Below, piece by piece: positions 26,870 to 36,220 of a stretch of 60,916 bases of DNA. The DNA lies in contig JALNXH010000021.1 in NCBI GenBank assembly GCA_023230455.1, positions 1 through 60,916 of the forward strand, given 5' to 3'. A program made the position numbers and the translations under genes. How positions within the stretch are numbered: position 1 is the first letter of the stretch; each line of letters starts with the position of its first letter. The DNA comes from Rhodocyclaceae bacterium. GTDB taxonomy: Bacteria; Pseudomonadota; Gammaproteobacteria; Burkholderiales; Rhodocyclaceae. Below the pieces are notes generated by a model. That model searched no databases. It was not told where the DNA came from and was given only the letters and a program-made list of their open reading frames with translations.

Positions 26870-27187
26870 TCACGCCTGCTTCGGGCCGGTTTCTTCTACC
26901 TGCCCTGGATCGCGCAATTCGACGGCGGCCATGAGACCAAATAATCCGGCCTCCAGCATTCCGGCGCCGACGAGCGCCTCGATTTCCTTCTGTAGCCGCG
27001 CCGGCGGGCAGTCGAGCGCAAAGGCGCGTTCGGCGAGCGTCGCGTTCGGATAGGCCATGAAGTGCTGGATGATCGCGAACCGGCGCGGCGCGAGGACGTG
27101 GATCAACTGCTCCGCATCGCACTGAAGCGAGGCGAACGCGCCCGAACTTTTCGCCTGCTGCCATGAAGCGAGGAGATGTTTGTCCAC
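26870..27187 (-). CDS. Small winged-helix DNA-binding protein
   Basis: The 105-residue form begins at a GTG (27187) with GGAGG seven bases upstream; the frame is open to 27325. The text LIHVLAPRRFAIIQHFMAYP followed by LAERAFALDCPPARLQKEIE and ALVGAGMLEAG reads as a winged helix-turn-helix of the MarR/ArsR-like kind. It lies 160 bases downstream of modC on the same strand and could be a local regulator. I do not recognise a named family. Confidence 0.55.
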   Translation of the reverse strand: MDKHLLASWQQAKSSGAFASLQCDAEQLIHVLAPRRFAIIQHFMAYPNATLAERAFALDCPPARLQKEIEALVGAGMLEAGLFGLMAAVELRDPGQVEETGPKQA

Positions 27188-27347
27188 GCAGAGCCCTCCA
27201 TCGTCGGAAATAGGAGCATATCCGGACTGAGGAAAGGCCGATTGCGGCAAATGGCAAAGAATTCGGCCACTGACCGGCGGCTTTGCTGGCAAGTCAATTG
27301 CTCTTCGGTTCCCCTGCGTCCGCAATCCCCGGTGCCAACGGCGACGA

Positions 27348-28412
27348 TCACAGAAACAGGGACACAGACTTGATCTGTGCCCAGACCCGCATGTTCGGCA
27401 CCAGTCCGAGCTGGTCGCGCGAACGACGCGTAATGCGCGCCAGCATGGCCGTGTCTCCGACGTCCAGTTGCACCATCACCTGAGCAGGATTGTCCGTATC
27501 GACCACGGCACGCACGCACGCTGAAAGACGATTCAGGATGCTGCTGCCGGCATCCTCGCTCAGCGCGATGCTCACATCCCGTGCCAGAACACGCAAGCGG
27601 GCCTTGCGGCCGATTTCCAGATCGCGCCGGGTGACCCAGATGATGCCTCCGGGAAAATCGAGCCGGGTCAGGTGATAAGCCTCATCATGGCCCGCCACCG
27701 TCGCTTCGATGACGATGGCGGCATCTTCATCGGCCGCCGTCGGCAGATCGATGCGCGCCAGGGTTTCGGCAAGCGGGCCGCTCGCCAGCACGCGCCCCTG
27801 CTCCAGCAGCACCAGGTGATCCGCCAGGCGTGCCACTTCGTCCGCCGCATGGCTGACATAAAGAATCGGAATCGCCAGGCTATCGTGCAACCGTTCGAGA
27901 TAGGGCAGGATTTCGCGTTTGCGCTGGCTATCCAGTGCGGCCAGCGGCTCGTCCATCAGCAGCAGTTTCGGCGCCGTCAGCAGCGCACGGGCAATCGCCA
28001 CGCGCTGTCGCTCGCCGCCGGAAAGACGGTCGGGTTTGCGTTGCAACAGGTGGGCGATGCCCAGCATATCGAGAATAGCGCGAAGATCCGGCACGTCACC
28101 CGCGCTGCGCTTTTTTCCGTAGTCCAGATTGCCGGCCACCGTGAGGTGGGGAAACAGGCTGGCTTCCTGGAATACATAGCCCAGTGCGCGACGGTGCACC
28201 GGCAGAAAAAAATCGCCGTCCTGCCAGACTTCGCCATTCACCACCAGCCGTCCGCCGCCGGCCTTTTCCAGCCCGGCGATGCAGCGCAGCAGAGTAGTCT
28301 TGCCGGAACCGGATGGGCCGAACAGGGCACTGACGCCCCTGCCCGGCAGCACCAACTCGGCCTCCAGCGCAAAGCCCGGATAGGAGCGGGTGAACCGCAG
28401 CTCGATGCTCAT
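27348..28412 (-). CDS. modC: Molybdate ABC transporter ATP-binding protein
   Basis: The 354-residue ATPase has Walker A GPSGSGKTTLL, signature LSGGERQRVAIARALL, Walker B LLLMDEPLAALD, and a C-terminal TOBE/Mop domain (about residues 290-354) that binds molybdate. The ATG at 28412 (MSIELRF) overlaps the modB stop (ATGA); a longer open frame to 28994 is only a shadow of modB. It supplies energy for molybdate import by ModAB. Molybdenum is needed by the molybdopterin dehydrogenase at 11581. Confidence 0.95.
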   Translation of the reverse strand: MSIELRFTRSYPGFALEAELVLPGRGVSALFGPSGSGKTTLLRCIAGLEKAGGGRLVVNGEVWQDGDFFLPVHRRALGYVFQEASLFPHLTVAGNLDYGKKRSAGDVPDLRAILDMLGIAHLLQRKPDRLSGGERQRVAIARALLTAPKLLLMDEPLAALDSQRKREILPYLERLHDSLAIPILYVSHAADEVARLADHLVLLEQGRVLASGPLAETLARIDLPTAADEDAAIVIEATVAGHDEAYHLTRLDFPGGIIWVTRRDLEIGRKARLRVLARDVSIALSEDAGSSILNRLSACVRAVVDTDNPAQVMVQLDVGDTAMLARITRRSRDQLGLVPNMRVWAQIKSVSLFL

Positions 28413-29095
28413 GTCCGACGCTCCGCAGCGCCCAGCGGATTGTTGCGATAAAGCAGCAACAGCACACAGAAGCTGAACAGCAGGAGCCCGCCCGCCAACC
28501 AATGTCCCTGGGCAAACTCCAGGGCTTCGACATGGTCGTAGATCTGCACCGAAAGCACGCGCGTCTTGCCAGGGATGTTGCCGCCGATCATCAGCACCAC
28601 GCCGAACTCGCCGACGGTGTGGGCGAAGCTCATCACCGCCGCCGTCGTGAAGCCGGGCCGGGCCAGGGGCAGCACCACGCTGAAAAAAGTATCCAGCGGC
28701 GAGGCACGCAACGTCGCCGCCACTTCCAGAGGCCGCTCGCCGATGGCGTCGAAGGCCTGCTGTAAAGGCTGCACCGCAAACGGCAGGGAATAGAAAATCG
28801 ACGCCACCACCAACCCGGTAAACGTAAACGGCAGCAGGCCCAGGCCCAGTGCCTCGGTCAACCGTCCCAGCGGGCCTTGCGGCCCCATCAGCACCAGCAG
28901 GTAAAAACCCAGCACCGTCGGCGGCAGCACCATGGGCAGCGTCACCACGGCGCTGATCGGGCGTTTCCAGGGGGAACGGGTACGCGCCAGCCACCAGGCG
29001 ATGGGCGTGCCGATGAAGAGCAGGATGACCGTCACCACGGTCGCCAGTTTGACGGTCAGGAACATCGCCTGAATATCGCCATCGTTCAAGAACAT
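28409..29095 (-). CDS. modB: Molybdate ABC transporter permease
   Basis: The 228-residue inner-membrane protein has five or six hydrophobic helices and the EAA-type loop (EAALGERPLEVAATL-like region, here AIGERPLEVAATLRASPLDT) that docks on ModC. The ATG at 29095 (MFLNDGDIQAMF) has GAGGGG upstream, better than the ATG at 29110. The gene is coupled to modC by a 4-base overlap and lies 69 bases after modA, with a small hairpin between them that may lower its expression relative to the binding protein. Confidence 0.95.
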   Translation of the reverse strand: MFLNDGDIQAMFLTVKLATVVTVILLFIGTPIAWWLARTRSPWKRPISAVVTLPMVLPPTVLGFYLLVLMGPQGPLGRLTEALGLGLLPFTFTGLVVASIFYSLPFAVQPLQQAFDAIGERPLEVAATLRASPLDTFFSVVLPLARPGFTTAAVMSFAHTVGEFGVVLMIGGNIPGKTRVLSVQIYDHVEALEFAQGHWLAGGLLLFSFCVLLLLYRNNPLGAAERRT

Positions 29096-29164
29096 AAGAC
29101 CCCTCGACACGCCACTAACGGAAATGGCGCAAAATTAATCTCAGAAAATCCGGTCAGTCCCCAT

Positions 29165-29935
29165 CTATTGGCCGACGGAATATCCGTAAGACTTGACGAC
29201 CCCTATCGCATAACTTCCCCGGAGAAATTTGAGCAGCGCCAGCGCCGCCGCCTTGTCCTTGCCCTTACTCAGCAGCACCGCATCCTGGCGAATCGGGGAA
29301 TAGAGTTTCTCGGGCACGATCCAGGCCGAGCCGGACTTGAGCTTGCCGTCTTCGCCGAGCACCTGCGACAGGGCCACGAAGCCGAGCAGCGCATTCCCCG
29401 TGGAAACGAACTGGTAGGTCTGGGCGATGTTTTCTCCTTGCACGATCTTCGGCGCAATGGTGTCGTACACGCCCAGGGCCTTGAGGGTTTCGACAGCGGC
29501 CGCGCCATACGGCGCCAGTTTCGGATTGGCCAGCGCCAGATGGTCGAAGCCGCCGCGTTTCAGCACGTCGCCCTTGTCGTCGACGATGGCTTCCTTGGCC
29601 GACCATAGCACCAGCTTGCCGATGGCATAGGTGAAGCGGCTGCCCTTCGCCGCAGCCCCTTCCCCCTCCAGCTTGGCCGGAGTTTCATTGTCGGCGGCGA
29701 GCAGCACCTCGAAGGGCGCCCCGGCCTTGATCTGGGCGTAGAACTTCCCTGTCGACCCGAAGGTCAGCGCCACCTTGTGCCCGCTGGTTTTCTCGAATTC
29801 GGCCGCGATTTTTTTCATCGGTTCCGTGAAATTGGCAGCCGCGGCAACCTGCACTTCATCGGCACCGGCCGTGCCGGTCGCCAGCAACAGAATCGTCGCC
29901 GCCCATGCTTTCACACCTTTAAATTTAACGTTCAT
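29165..29935 (-). CDS. modA: Molybdate-binding periplasmic protein
   Basis: The 256-residue protein has a signal peptide (MNVKFKGVKAW, then hydrophobic AATILLLATGTAGA, cleavage before DEVQV). The mature N-terminus VAAAANFTEPMKKIAAEFEK, the GSTGKFYAQIKAGAPFEVLL segment and AADNETPAKL are characteristic of ModA, with the oxyanion-binding Ser and main-chain contacts. The ATG at 29935 has an AGAAG site; ATGs at 29941 and 29959 are alternatives, and the last would overlap the modE stop (TGATG). It captures molybdate or tungstate in the periplasm. Confidence 0.94.
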   Translation of the reverse strand: MNVKFKGVKAWAATILLLATGTAGADEVQVAAAANFTEPMKKIAAEFEKTSGHKVALTFGSTGKFYAQIKAGAPFEVLLAADNETPAKLEGEGAAAKGSRFTYAIGKLVLWSAKEAIVDDKGDVLKRGGFDHLALANPKLAPYGAAAVETLKALGVYDTIAPKIVQGENIAQTYQFVSTGNALLGFVALSQVLGEDGKLKSGSAWIVPEKLYSPIRQDAVLLSKGKDKAAALALLKFLRGSYAIGVVKSYGYSVGQ

Positions 29936-29958
29936 GCCCATGCTTCTTGTAAATAACA

Positions 29959-30777
29959 TCAGTCGAAAGTGGCCAGAATCACGTCGGAGGCCTTGATCAC
30001 CGCGCAGGTGGCCAATCCCGGCTTGAGGCCGAGGGCCTGTACGCTGTCGAGGGTGACGATGGCGGTCACGCTGCGCCCTCCGGGCAGAGCCAGGGTCACT
30101 TCGGAATTCACCGCACCGTCGTGAATGCGGGCGATCTCGCCCCACAGATGATTGCGTGCCGATGTGCGCACATTCGGGTCGGTGAGCAGGATCACCGCCT
30201 GCGCCTTGACGAAGGCATGCATCTCCTTGCCTATCGCCAGTTCGAGACTCTCCGCGCTCTCGCGGGTAATCATCGCAGTCAGCTCGATTCGCGGATCGAG
30301 GCGCAGGCAGACTTCGAAATTCACCGCCCCTTCGCGCAACGCCGACACCGGGCCGACAAACTGGTTGCGCGCGCTGGTGCGCATCGTCATGCGCCGCATG
30401 AGGCCGGTGAAACGACCGATCTCTCCTGAGCCCTCGCCCAGGGTTTCGCTCAACCGGTCGAGACTCGACTGGTATTCCCGTTCCATCGCCCGGTACATGG
30501 CAACGACGCGCCGGCCGTAGTCGGTCAGTTGCGTCCCGCCGCCATGGCGCCCGCCTACGGAGCTATCCACAAGCGGTTGCTCGGCAAGATTGTTCATCGC
30601 GTCCACGGCATCCCACGCCGCCTTGTACGAGATCGGCACCGCCTTTGCCGCCTGCGATATGGAGCCGTGGCTGGCAATCGCCTCCAGCAAGCGGATGCGC
30701 GTATCGCCGAGAAAATTCCCGAACTCCGTTTCAACCGCCAGCTTGCCGACCAGCCGCGGGGGCTTTGAATCAACCAC
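29959..30777 (-). CDS. modE: Molybdate-responsive transcriptional regulator
   Basis: This is a full-length ModE of 272 residues, close to the 262 of E. coli. An N-terminal winged helix (RIRLLEAIASHGSISQAAKA, then YKAAWDAVDAMNNL, and HGGGTQLTDYGRRVV) is followed by two Mop/TOBE repeats, each with a TSARNQF or TSARNHL core that binds molybdate. The GTG at 30777 has GGAG upstream and fits the family length; the open frame extends to 30855. It heads the mod operon, so it probably represses modABC when molybdate is plentiful. Confidence 0.92.
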   Translation of the reverse strand: MVDSKPPRLVGKLAVETEFGNFLGDTRIRLLEAIASHGSISQAAKAVPISYKAAWDAVDAMNNLAEQPLVDSSVGGRHGGGTQLTDYGRRVVAMYRAMEREYQSSLDRLSETLGEGSGEIGRFTGLMRRMTMRTSARNQFVGPVSALREGAVNFEVCLRLDPRIELTAMITRESAESLELAIGKEMHAFVKAQAVILLTDPNVRTSARNHLWGEIARIHDGAVNSEVTLALPGGRSVTAIVTLDSVQALGLKPGLATCAVIKASDVILATFD

Positions 30778-30856
30778 GAGCAAACGCTCCGACGAATGCG
30801 CTGCCGACCATCCGACGAAGATGACGAGCGACCGATTTATGCATGTATCCCCCACA

Positions 30857-30883
30857 TCTCTCTATATATATAACGAAATAGCG
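30857..30883. promoter_or_regulatory. ModE-box-like operator upstream of modE
   Basis: The AT-rich run ATCTCTCTATATATATAACG, followed by AAATAGC, has one good ModE half-site (TATATAACG at 30867-30875) and a degenerate mate on the left. It lies about 80 bases upstream of the modE start in an otherwise GC-rich gap. The rest of the 30778-31279 gap holds no gene I can support. Autoregulation by ModE is inferred. Confidence 0.5.
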
Positions 30884-31279
30884 ATTTCCATGCCACTTAC
30901 CCTGCATTGGCCGTGACTCATTGGCCTGACAGGCCGTAACTGGCCCATACCATCTGAATCCACAAGGAGAATCGATCAATCTTGCGCGCTGAAATTGTTG
31001 CAAACCCGACAGCGCTATATCAAATACTACATTACGAATAGCGCATTTCCAAGCGGGACGACAGGACCGCAATCTCATGTTCGAAGAGCGCCGCTTCGGC
31101 AGAAGCGTTCCCGGTCTTTGGACAACGGAGCGCCCCCCACCGATAACGACAACGCGCTCTTTGCTGCCTTTCCGCACCGGACCACGCTAGGCGAAGCGCG
31201 GGAGGCGCGCAAAACGCGCAGGATCGTCGATTGATCTGAAGCGATAGACTCCACGCCAATCCCTCTTTGTCGGATCGAC

Positions 31280-31831
31280 ATGAACGCAAGCATCAAAACC
31301 GCCGCCGGAATGCAGGGGATTCCCGTTGCCGCCATCATCCAGGATGAACGCGGCGTTGCCGACGACCTGCTCGCCGAGTTTGCTTTCGCGCTTCGCCACA
31401 GGGGCCGACGCGTGCATGGCCTGGTGCAGCAGCGCCCCGACAGCCAGTGGAAGGCGTCAACGGTGCTTATCGACCTCGATGCGCGGGAACGTTTTCCGCT
31501 CTTTCAGAACCTCGGTACCGGCTCCGTCTCGTGCGGTATCGACGAAACCAGCGTCGCGGCGGCGAGCGGCGTGCTGCGTCGCGCACTCAGGGAAAAGGCC
31601 GATCTCGCCATCGCCAATCGCTTCGGCGCCCTGGAGGCGATTGGCCGCGGTTTGGCCGCCGAGATGCTGGCCTTGATGAGCGAACGCATCCCTCTGCTGA
31701 CCGTCGTTGCAACACCATACCTGGACGACTGGCGGCGCTTCACAGGCGGCGCCGGTGTCCAACTTGCGCCGGATCCTCAAGCCCTAGAAGCCTGGTTCGC
31801 GGGTTTGGAACAGGGTACGGACCACCGCTGA
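31280..31831 (+). CDS. DUF2478 protein, molybdenum-associated NTPase-like
   Basis: The 183-residue soluble protein matches DUF2478, a family typically encoded beside molybdate transport genes. Its N-terminus, VAAIIQDERGVADDLLAEFA followed by FALRHRGRRVHGLVQQ, and the acidic DLAIANRFGALEA segment are conserved there. It lacks a clear Walker A loop but resembles THEP1-like nucleotide-binding folds. It is transcribed away from modE. A role in Mo storage or homeostasis is suggested by neighbourhood only. Confidence 0.8.
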   Translation: MNASIKTAAGMQGIPVAAIIQDERGVADDLLAEFAFALRHRGRRVHGLVQQRPDSQWKASTVLIDLDARERFPLFQNLGTGSVSCGIDETSVAAASGVLRRALREKADLAIANRFGALEAIGRGLAAEMLALMSERIPLLTVVATPYLDDWRRFTGGAGVQLAPDPQALEAWFAGLEQGTDHR

Positions 31832-32047
31832 AATATCCCGCTCTAGCGACTGCCGCACCATGGGCCGGTAGCGGCGATGAAGCGCGCCAAACGAATTCCT
31901 TGCTAAATCCGTTCACCTTCGTCATCGCCCCGCATAGCCATGTCAAATGAATCTTCGTCGGGGGCCGGCTGAAGGCAGCTTAGAATCTTCCTTGACTGAA
32001 AATGACCGTATGGCCTATGCGACCGCATACCGTACCAGGACCAAAGA

Positions 32048-34144
32048 ATGCAGATACCCGATCGGATGATGAAAAAAATATCCAACGTCCGACTCTGGAT
32101 GCAAAGTCCCACCCGCGCCGTACTGCTGTTGGGCGCCATCGCGGTGGGCATGCTGCTGATTGCGACCGAAATCTACCTCATCGATCTCGAACGCAAGGAA
32201 CTCCGACATGCCCATGAGGAAGCGACCAGCATCAGTCGCGTCATTGGCGACCAAACCGCACGCGCACTGCAAGGGGTTGATCTTGTACTCGGCGGAGTCG
32301 TGGAGCGCATTGGCAATCTAGAGAAAAATCAATTGTCCGCCAACGATTTTCTGGTTCACACCATGCTCAAGTCGCGCATATCCGGGATGCCGCATATCAG
32401 CGCGCTGTTTCTGGTCGATGCCAAAGGGAAGGTGATCAATGCTTCAACCGAATTTCCCATTCCCAAAGTGGCGGTGGCGGATCGTGACTATTTTAAATTC
32501 CACCGCACGCATGGAAGCGGCGAGGTATTTATCGGTCAACCGCTGGTAAACCGGATGGGCGGAGAATGGACGGTACATATGAGCCATCGCATCGAACACA
32601 GCGATGGCCGCTTTGCCGGCGCTGTTGTCGCAGCGCTGAATCTCGACTACTTCGAGCAGTTGCACGATCTCAAGCTTGAGTACATCAGCCCGATTGCCTT
32701 GTATCTCAAGGATGGACGCTTGCTGACCCGGACACCCAGAGACGAGGAAATGATCGGCCGCGCCTATTCGCTACAGGCAGCGCCCGCAGGTTCTACCGAT
32801 GGCTTGCGCAGCGCGCGTTTCGGCGGAGATAACCCCGGAGCGGTGATCTATAGGGATATTTCGGGGTTTCCGCTGACTCTCGCCGTATCGATCCAGGACT
32901 CTGCCGCCTTGACTGCCTGGCGGAAAAACGCCACCACCTTGTGGATTGGGGCGAGCGCCATGGCCGCCTTTATCGCACTGATAACGCTGCTGCTGACCCG
33001 CGAATTGAAGCGAGGACAGGCTCTCGCCAATAATCTGTTGCAGACCGGCGAGACCCTACATGCGCTGATCGATACAGCAATGGATGCGATTATCTCGGTC
33101 GATATGGAACAGCGCATCGTGCTGTTCAATCCGGCGGCCGAGAAGATGTTTGCCTGTAGCGCGATCCATGCGATGGGGGCACCGCTGGCCCGTTTTATTC
33201 CCGAGCGATTCAGAGACTCACACGCGCGGCATATCGCAGAGCTGCGTAACGATCAAACCGCCTCGCGGGCCATGAGCAAAGAGGTGGTCGGGCTGCGCGC
33301 CGATGGCGAGGAATTTCCGGTTGAGACAACCATTTCGCAGATTACTGTCGCCGGGCGAACGTTATTTACCTCCGTTTTGCGCGACATTTCCGAGCGACGT
33401 CGCGCAGAAATCGCGTTGACCGCCACCAACGCGGAGTTGCGCCGACTTTCCGATTCCCTGATCATGGTCCGGGAATTGGAGCGAACCCGTATCGCGCGCG
33501 AGCTACATGATGAACTGGGACAACAGTTGTTACGCTTGCGTCTCGACCTGTCGTCACTGGCGCTACCGCTGCGCAAATCGCATCCCGAACTGGAGAACAA
33601 GGTCATGGTGATGAAGGGATTGATTGCCGACACAGTGGCCTCGGTACGACGCATCACCACCGAACTGCGCCCGCCCTTGCTCGATGATCTGGGATTGGTG
33701 GCCGCATCGGAATGGCTGATCGGCGATTTTTCAAAACGCAGCGGAATCGATATGGATGTCGAGATCGATCCGGCAGCCGATGCGTGCGCACCAAGTATGG
33801 CAACGGCTATCTATCGCATTCTGCAAGAAGCGTTGACCAACATCGCACGCCACGCTTCCGCGAGCAGGGTGTCCATTGCCCTACAACTTGAAGACGATAC
33901 CCTTCACCTACAGATCGAGGATAACGGCCTCGGAATGCGCTCCCCCTCCAACGACAGCTTTTGCGCCGGTAACGGTCTGGTGGGGATACGCGAACGCGTA
34001 CTCATGTTAAGCGGACGCCTCGACATCGGCCGATCAACTTCAGGCGGTGTGGCCATCGAAGTACATCTACCGCTGAAACACCACCAAGCGTCCGACCTTT
34101 CGGATCCGGAGTCCGTGACGCCGATTCATCCAAGGAGTCAATAG
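32048..34144 (+). CDS. Sensor histidine kinase with periplasmic sensor and PAS domain (NarX/DegS-type)
   Basis: The 698-residue kinase has a first membrane helix at about 22-42, a ~250-residue periplasmic dCache-like sensor, and a second helix at about 297-317. A PAS domain follows (about 335-455, AMDAIISVDMEQRIVLFNPA). The HisKA_3 segment has phospho-acceptor His487 (IARELHDELGQQLLRLRLDL), and a HATPase domain (about 575-680, IEDNGLGM) ends the protein. It is followed after one base by its NarL-type partner, and then by the cytochrome cluster, so sensing of a periplasmic metal, redox species or electron acceptor that controls that cluster is likely. Confidence 0.9.
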   Translation: MQIPDRMMKKISNVRLWMQSPTRAVLLLGAIAVGMLLIATEIYLIDLERKELRHAHEEATSISRVIGDQTARALQGVDLVLGGVVERIGNLEKNQLSANDFLVHTMLKSRISGMPHISALFLVDAKGKVINASTEFPIPKVAVADRDYFKFHRTHGSGEVFIGQPLVNRMGGEWTVHMSHRIEHSDGRFAGAVVAALNLDYFEQLHDLKLEYISPIALYLKDGRLLTRTPRDEEMIGRAYSLQAAPAGSTDGLRSARFGGDNPGAVIYRDISGFPLTLAVSIQDSAALTAWRKNATTLWIGASAMAAFIALITLLLTRELKRGQALANNLLQTGETLHALIDTAMDAIISVDMEQRIVLFNPAAEKMFACSAIHAMGAPLARFIPERFRDSHARHIAELRNDQTASRAMSKEVVGLRADGEEFPVETTISQITVAGRTLFTSVLRDISERRRAEIALTATNAELRRLSDSLIMVRELERTRIARELHDELGQQLLRLRLDLSSLALPLRKSHPELENKVMVMKGLIADTVASVRRITTELRPPLLDDLGLVAASEWLIGDFSKRSGIDMDVEIDPAADACAPSMATAIYRILQEALTNIARHASASRVSIALQLEDDTLHLQIEDNGLGMRSPSNDSFCAGNGLVGIRERVLMLSGRLDIGRSTSGGVAIEVHLPLKHHQASDLSDPESVTPIHPRSQ

Positions 34145-34145
34145 C

Positions 34146-34787
34146 ATGACCTGCGTCTTTCTGGCCGACGACCACTCCATCATGCGTGATGGACTGAAAC
34201 AAATCCTCGCGGAAACCGAGGATTTGAAGGTTACCGGCGAAGCCTCAAACGGCAACGAACTCCTGACGCGTCTAAATTCAGTGGAATGCAACATCCTCGT
34301 TCTGGATATTTCGATGCCGGGGAAAAACGGCATCGAACTCATCAAATTGGTTCATCGGGATCACCCTCATCTACCGATCCTGATTCTCAGCATGCATCAG
34401 GAGGACCAATATGCCTTGCGCGCGTTTAAGGCGGGCGCCGCCGGCTATATCACCAAGGAAAGCGATGCCGACCTGTTGGTGGCTGCCATCCGCAAAGTCG
34501 CAGCAGGCGGTATTCAAATCAGCCCCCATGTATCGGAACTCATGACCCGTCAATTTGGAACGGCCAGCGCTGCGCTGCCGCATACCCTGCTTTCCAATCG
34601 GGAATATCAGGTTTTTGAAATGCTTGTCTCTGGACGCAGCCCGAGTGAGATCGGCGAGAATCTCTCGCTTAGCGTAAAAACTGTGAGCACGCATAAAGCC
34701 CGCATCATGCAAAAGATGGATATGGCTACAGTGGCCGATTTGGTCCGCTACGCCATTGCACATGAACTTACGTCCCTACCCAATTAA
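34146..34787 (+). CDS. NarL/FixJ-family response regulator
   Basis: The 213-residue regulator has a receiver domain with the acidic pair Asp8/Asp9, phosphorylation site Asp54 (LVLDISMPG) and Lys in YITKES. A LuxR-type helix-turn-helix follows (about 149-205, LSNREYQVFEMLVSGRSPSE, VKTVSTHKARIMQKM). It is co-transcribed with the kinase at 32048. The next genes downstream on the same strand, after a 368-base gap with hairpins, are the Mto-like cytochromes, which are its most probable targets. Confidence 0.93.
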   Translation: MTCVFLADDHSIMRDGLKQILAETEDLKVTGEASNGNELLTRLNSVECNILVLDISMPGKNGIELIKLVHRDHPHLPILILSMHQEDQYALRAFKAGAAGYITKESDADLLVAAIRKVAAGGIQISPHVSELMTRQFGTASAALPHTLLSNREYQVFEMLVSGRSPSEIGENLSLSVKTVSTHKARIMQKMDMATVADLVRYAIAHELTSLPN

Positions 34788-34826
34788 CACGCAAGATCAT
34801 CGTATTCCCGATTCGATGAAGCTGTA

Positions 34827-34870
34827 GAGCGAATCGGTTCGCTCGCTTTCTGTCCATCCCGCGAGCGGGA
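34827..34870 (+). terminator. Tandem hairpins after the two-component genes
   Basis: GAGCGAA/TTCGCTC with a TCGG loop (34827-34844) and TCCCGC/GCGGGA with a 2-base centre (34857-34870) lie 40-80 bases after the regulator stop. No long T-run follows, so termination is uncertain. The rest of the 34788-35155 gap probably carries the promoter of the cytochrome operon; no clear sigma-70 or FNR site is visible in it. Confidence 0.45.
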
Positions 34871-35155
34871 CTGCATCTTCGATCCGCGCAGGGCGAATCG
34901 ATCAGGGCACCCGTTGCGGCGCAGGCACGCCGGCAAACAGCATGTCGAACTGACTGCACGCTTCCGCACGCATCGCTAACGTTCGGAATATTCCTACAAA
35001 AACTTTAAGCACCCGCCGATAGGGCGTATTGCTGAAGAAGTCCACAATCCTTGCATGCTAAAGCGCATCTGCGCGAGTTGTTCCTCCTGCAACGTTGTAC
35101 CGCGGTCGGGATAACCGCCGAATGCAAATGCGATTTCACTTGGGAGACGCACGTC

Positions 35156-35494
35156 ATGCAAATATCAATCATCAAGGCAATCCTGACCGGATTTTTCTTC
35201 TGCCTTGCTACCGCGACCGCCTCGCATGCCGCTGATGAGGCCGACGCGATGAAATTGCTGGAGGACAGCAAATGCCTCAAATGTCATAGCGTGGACAAGA
35301 AGAAGGATGGGCCCGCATACAAGGAAGTCGCCGCAAAATACAAAGGTAAGGCCGAAGCCGAGGAAAAACTCTCCAAGCATGTGACCGTGCCCAGCAAGGT
35401 CAAGGTTGACGGTGAAGAGGAGGAGCATGGTTCGGTCAAAACCCGCGATGCGGACCGGATCCGGAACCTGGTGCAGTGGATCCTCTCGCGCTGA
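35156..35494 (+). CDS. Small periplasmic monoheme cytochrome c, MtoD-like
   Basis: The 112-residue precursor has a signal peptide (MQISIIKAILTGFFFCLATA, cleavage near SHA-ADEA) and one heme site CLKCH with a downstream class-I cytochrome pattern (KKDGPAYKEVAAKYKGKAEA). It resembles the monoheme MtoD encoded with mtoA, mtoB and cymA in Fe(II)-oxidising Sideroxydans. The ATG at 35156 has GGGAGA upstream. It probably shuttles electrons in the periplasm between the outer-membrane conduit and the NapC/CymA-like protein that follows after 18 bases. A plain cytochrome c of another chain is possible. Confidence 0.8.
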   Translation: MQISIIKAILTGFFFCLATATASHAADEADAMKLLEDSKCLKCHSVDKKKDGPAYKEVAAKYKGKAEAEEKLSKHVTVPSKVKVDGEEEEHGSVKTRDADRIRNLVQWILSR

Positions 35495-35512
35495 AGATCT
35501 CCGGGAGACATC

Positions 35513-36127
35513 ATGAAAAATGGATGGCTGACCCGCATCTCAGCCGCACTGCGCACTCCATGCACGAAGTATTCGCTGCTCACCGTAGGTGCCACGTTTT
35601 TCTTCGCAGGCATCATCTTCTGGGGTGGCTTCAATACCGCTCTGGAAACCACCAACACCCTGGAATTCTGCATCGGTTGTCATGAAATGAATGACAACGT
35701 GTATCAGGAATACAAGAAGACCATCCATTACTCCAATCGCACAGGCGTTCGCGCGGTGTGCTCGGATTGCCATGTGCCGAAAGACTGGGTCCATAAGATG
35801 GCCCGCAAAATCCAGGCCTCCGGTGAGGTCTGGGGCAAGATCACCGGAGTCATCGATACGCCGGAGAAATTCGAGGCAAAACGCTACGAACTGGCCACTC
35901 GGGCATGGACGCGGATGGTGACCACCGACTCCATTGAATGCCGCAACTGCCATCACATCGACGCCATGGATCCCAGCAAGCAGACGGAGAAGGCGCAGCG
36001 ACGCCATGCCAAAGCGAAGATCGACGGAAAAACCTGTATCGAATGCCATTTCGGCATCGCGCACAAAGAACCGGCGGGGGCCGATGGCCCGACGGAACTG
36101 AAGGCAAAGCTGATGTCAGGGCGCTGA
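35513..36127 (+). CDS. NapC/NirT-family membrane tetraheme cytochrome c, CymA-like
   Basis: The 204-residue protein has one N-terminal membrane helix (KYSLLTVGATFFFAGIIFWG) and four heme sites: CIGCH, CSDCH, CRNCH and CIECH. This is the NapC/NirT quinol-dehydrogenase layout that exchanges electrons between membrane quinol and periplasmic cytochromes. GGGAGA precedes the ATG. Placement between a monoheme cytochrome and an MtrA/MtoA-type decaheme protein favours a CymA-like role in extracellular electron transfer over nitrate reduction; no nap genes are present. Confidence 0.9.
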   Translation: MKNGWLTRISAALRTPCTKYSLLTVGATFFFAGIIFWGGFNTALETTNTLEFCIGCHEMNDNVYQEYKKTIHYSNRTGVRAVCSDCHVPKDWVHKMARKIQASGEVWGKITGVIDTPEKFEAKRYELATRAWTRMVTTDSIECRNCHHIDAMDPSKQTEKAQRRHAKAKIDGKTCIECHFGIAHKEPAGADGPTELKAKLMSGR

Positions 36128-36220
36128 GCCGATGCGGCAATGGTCAGGAGTTGTAAATAGTCCGTGCGCTGACGGGCTAAGCGGGTTTGATGACTTGAAC
36201 TTAAATACGAAGGAGTAGCC

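Noticed and set aside
35513..36127. NapC of a periplasmic nitrate reductase
   Set aside because: No napA, napB or napD gene is nearby; the neighbours are MtoA/MtoB-type genes.
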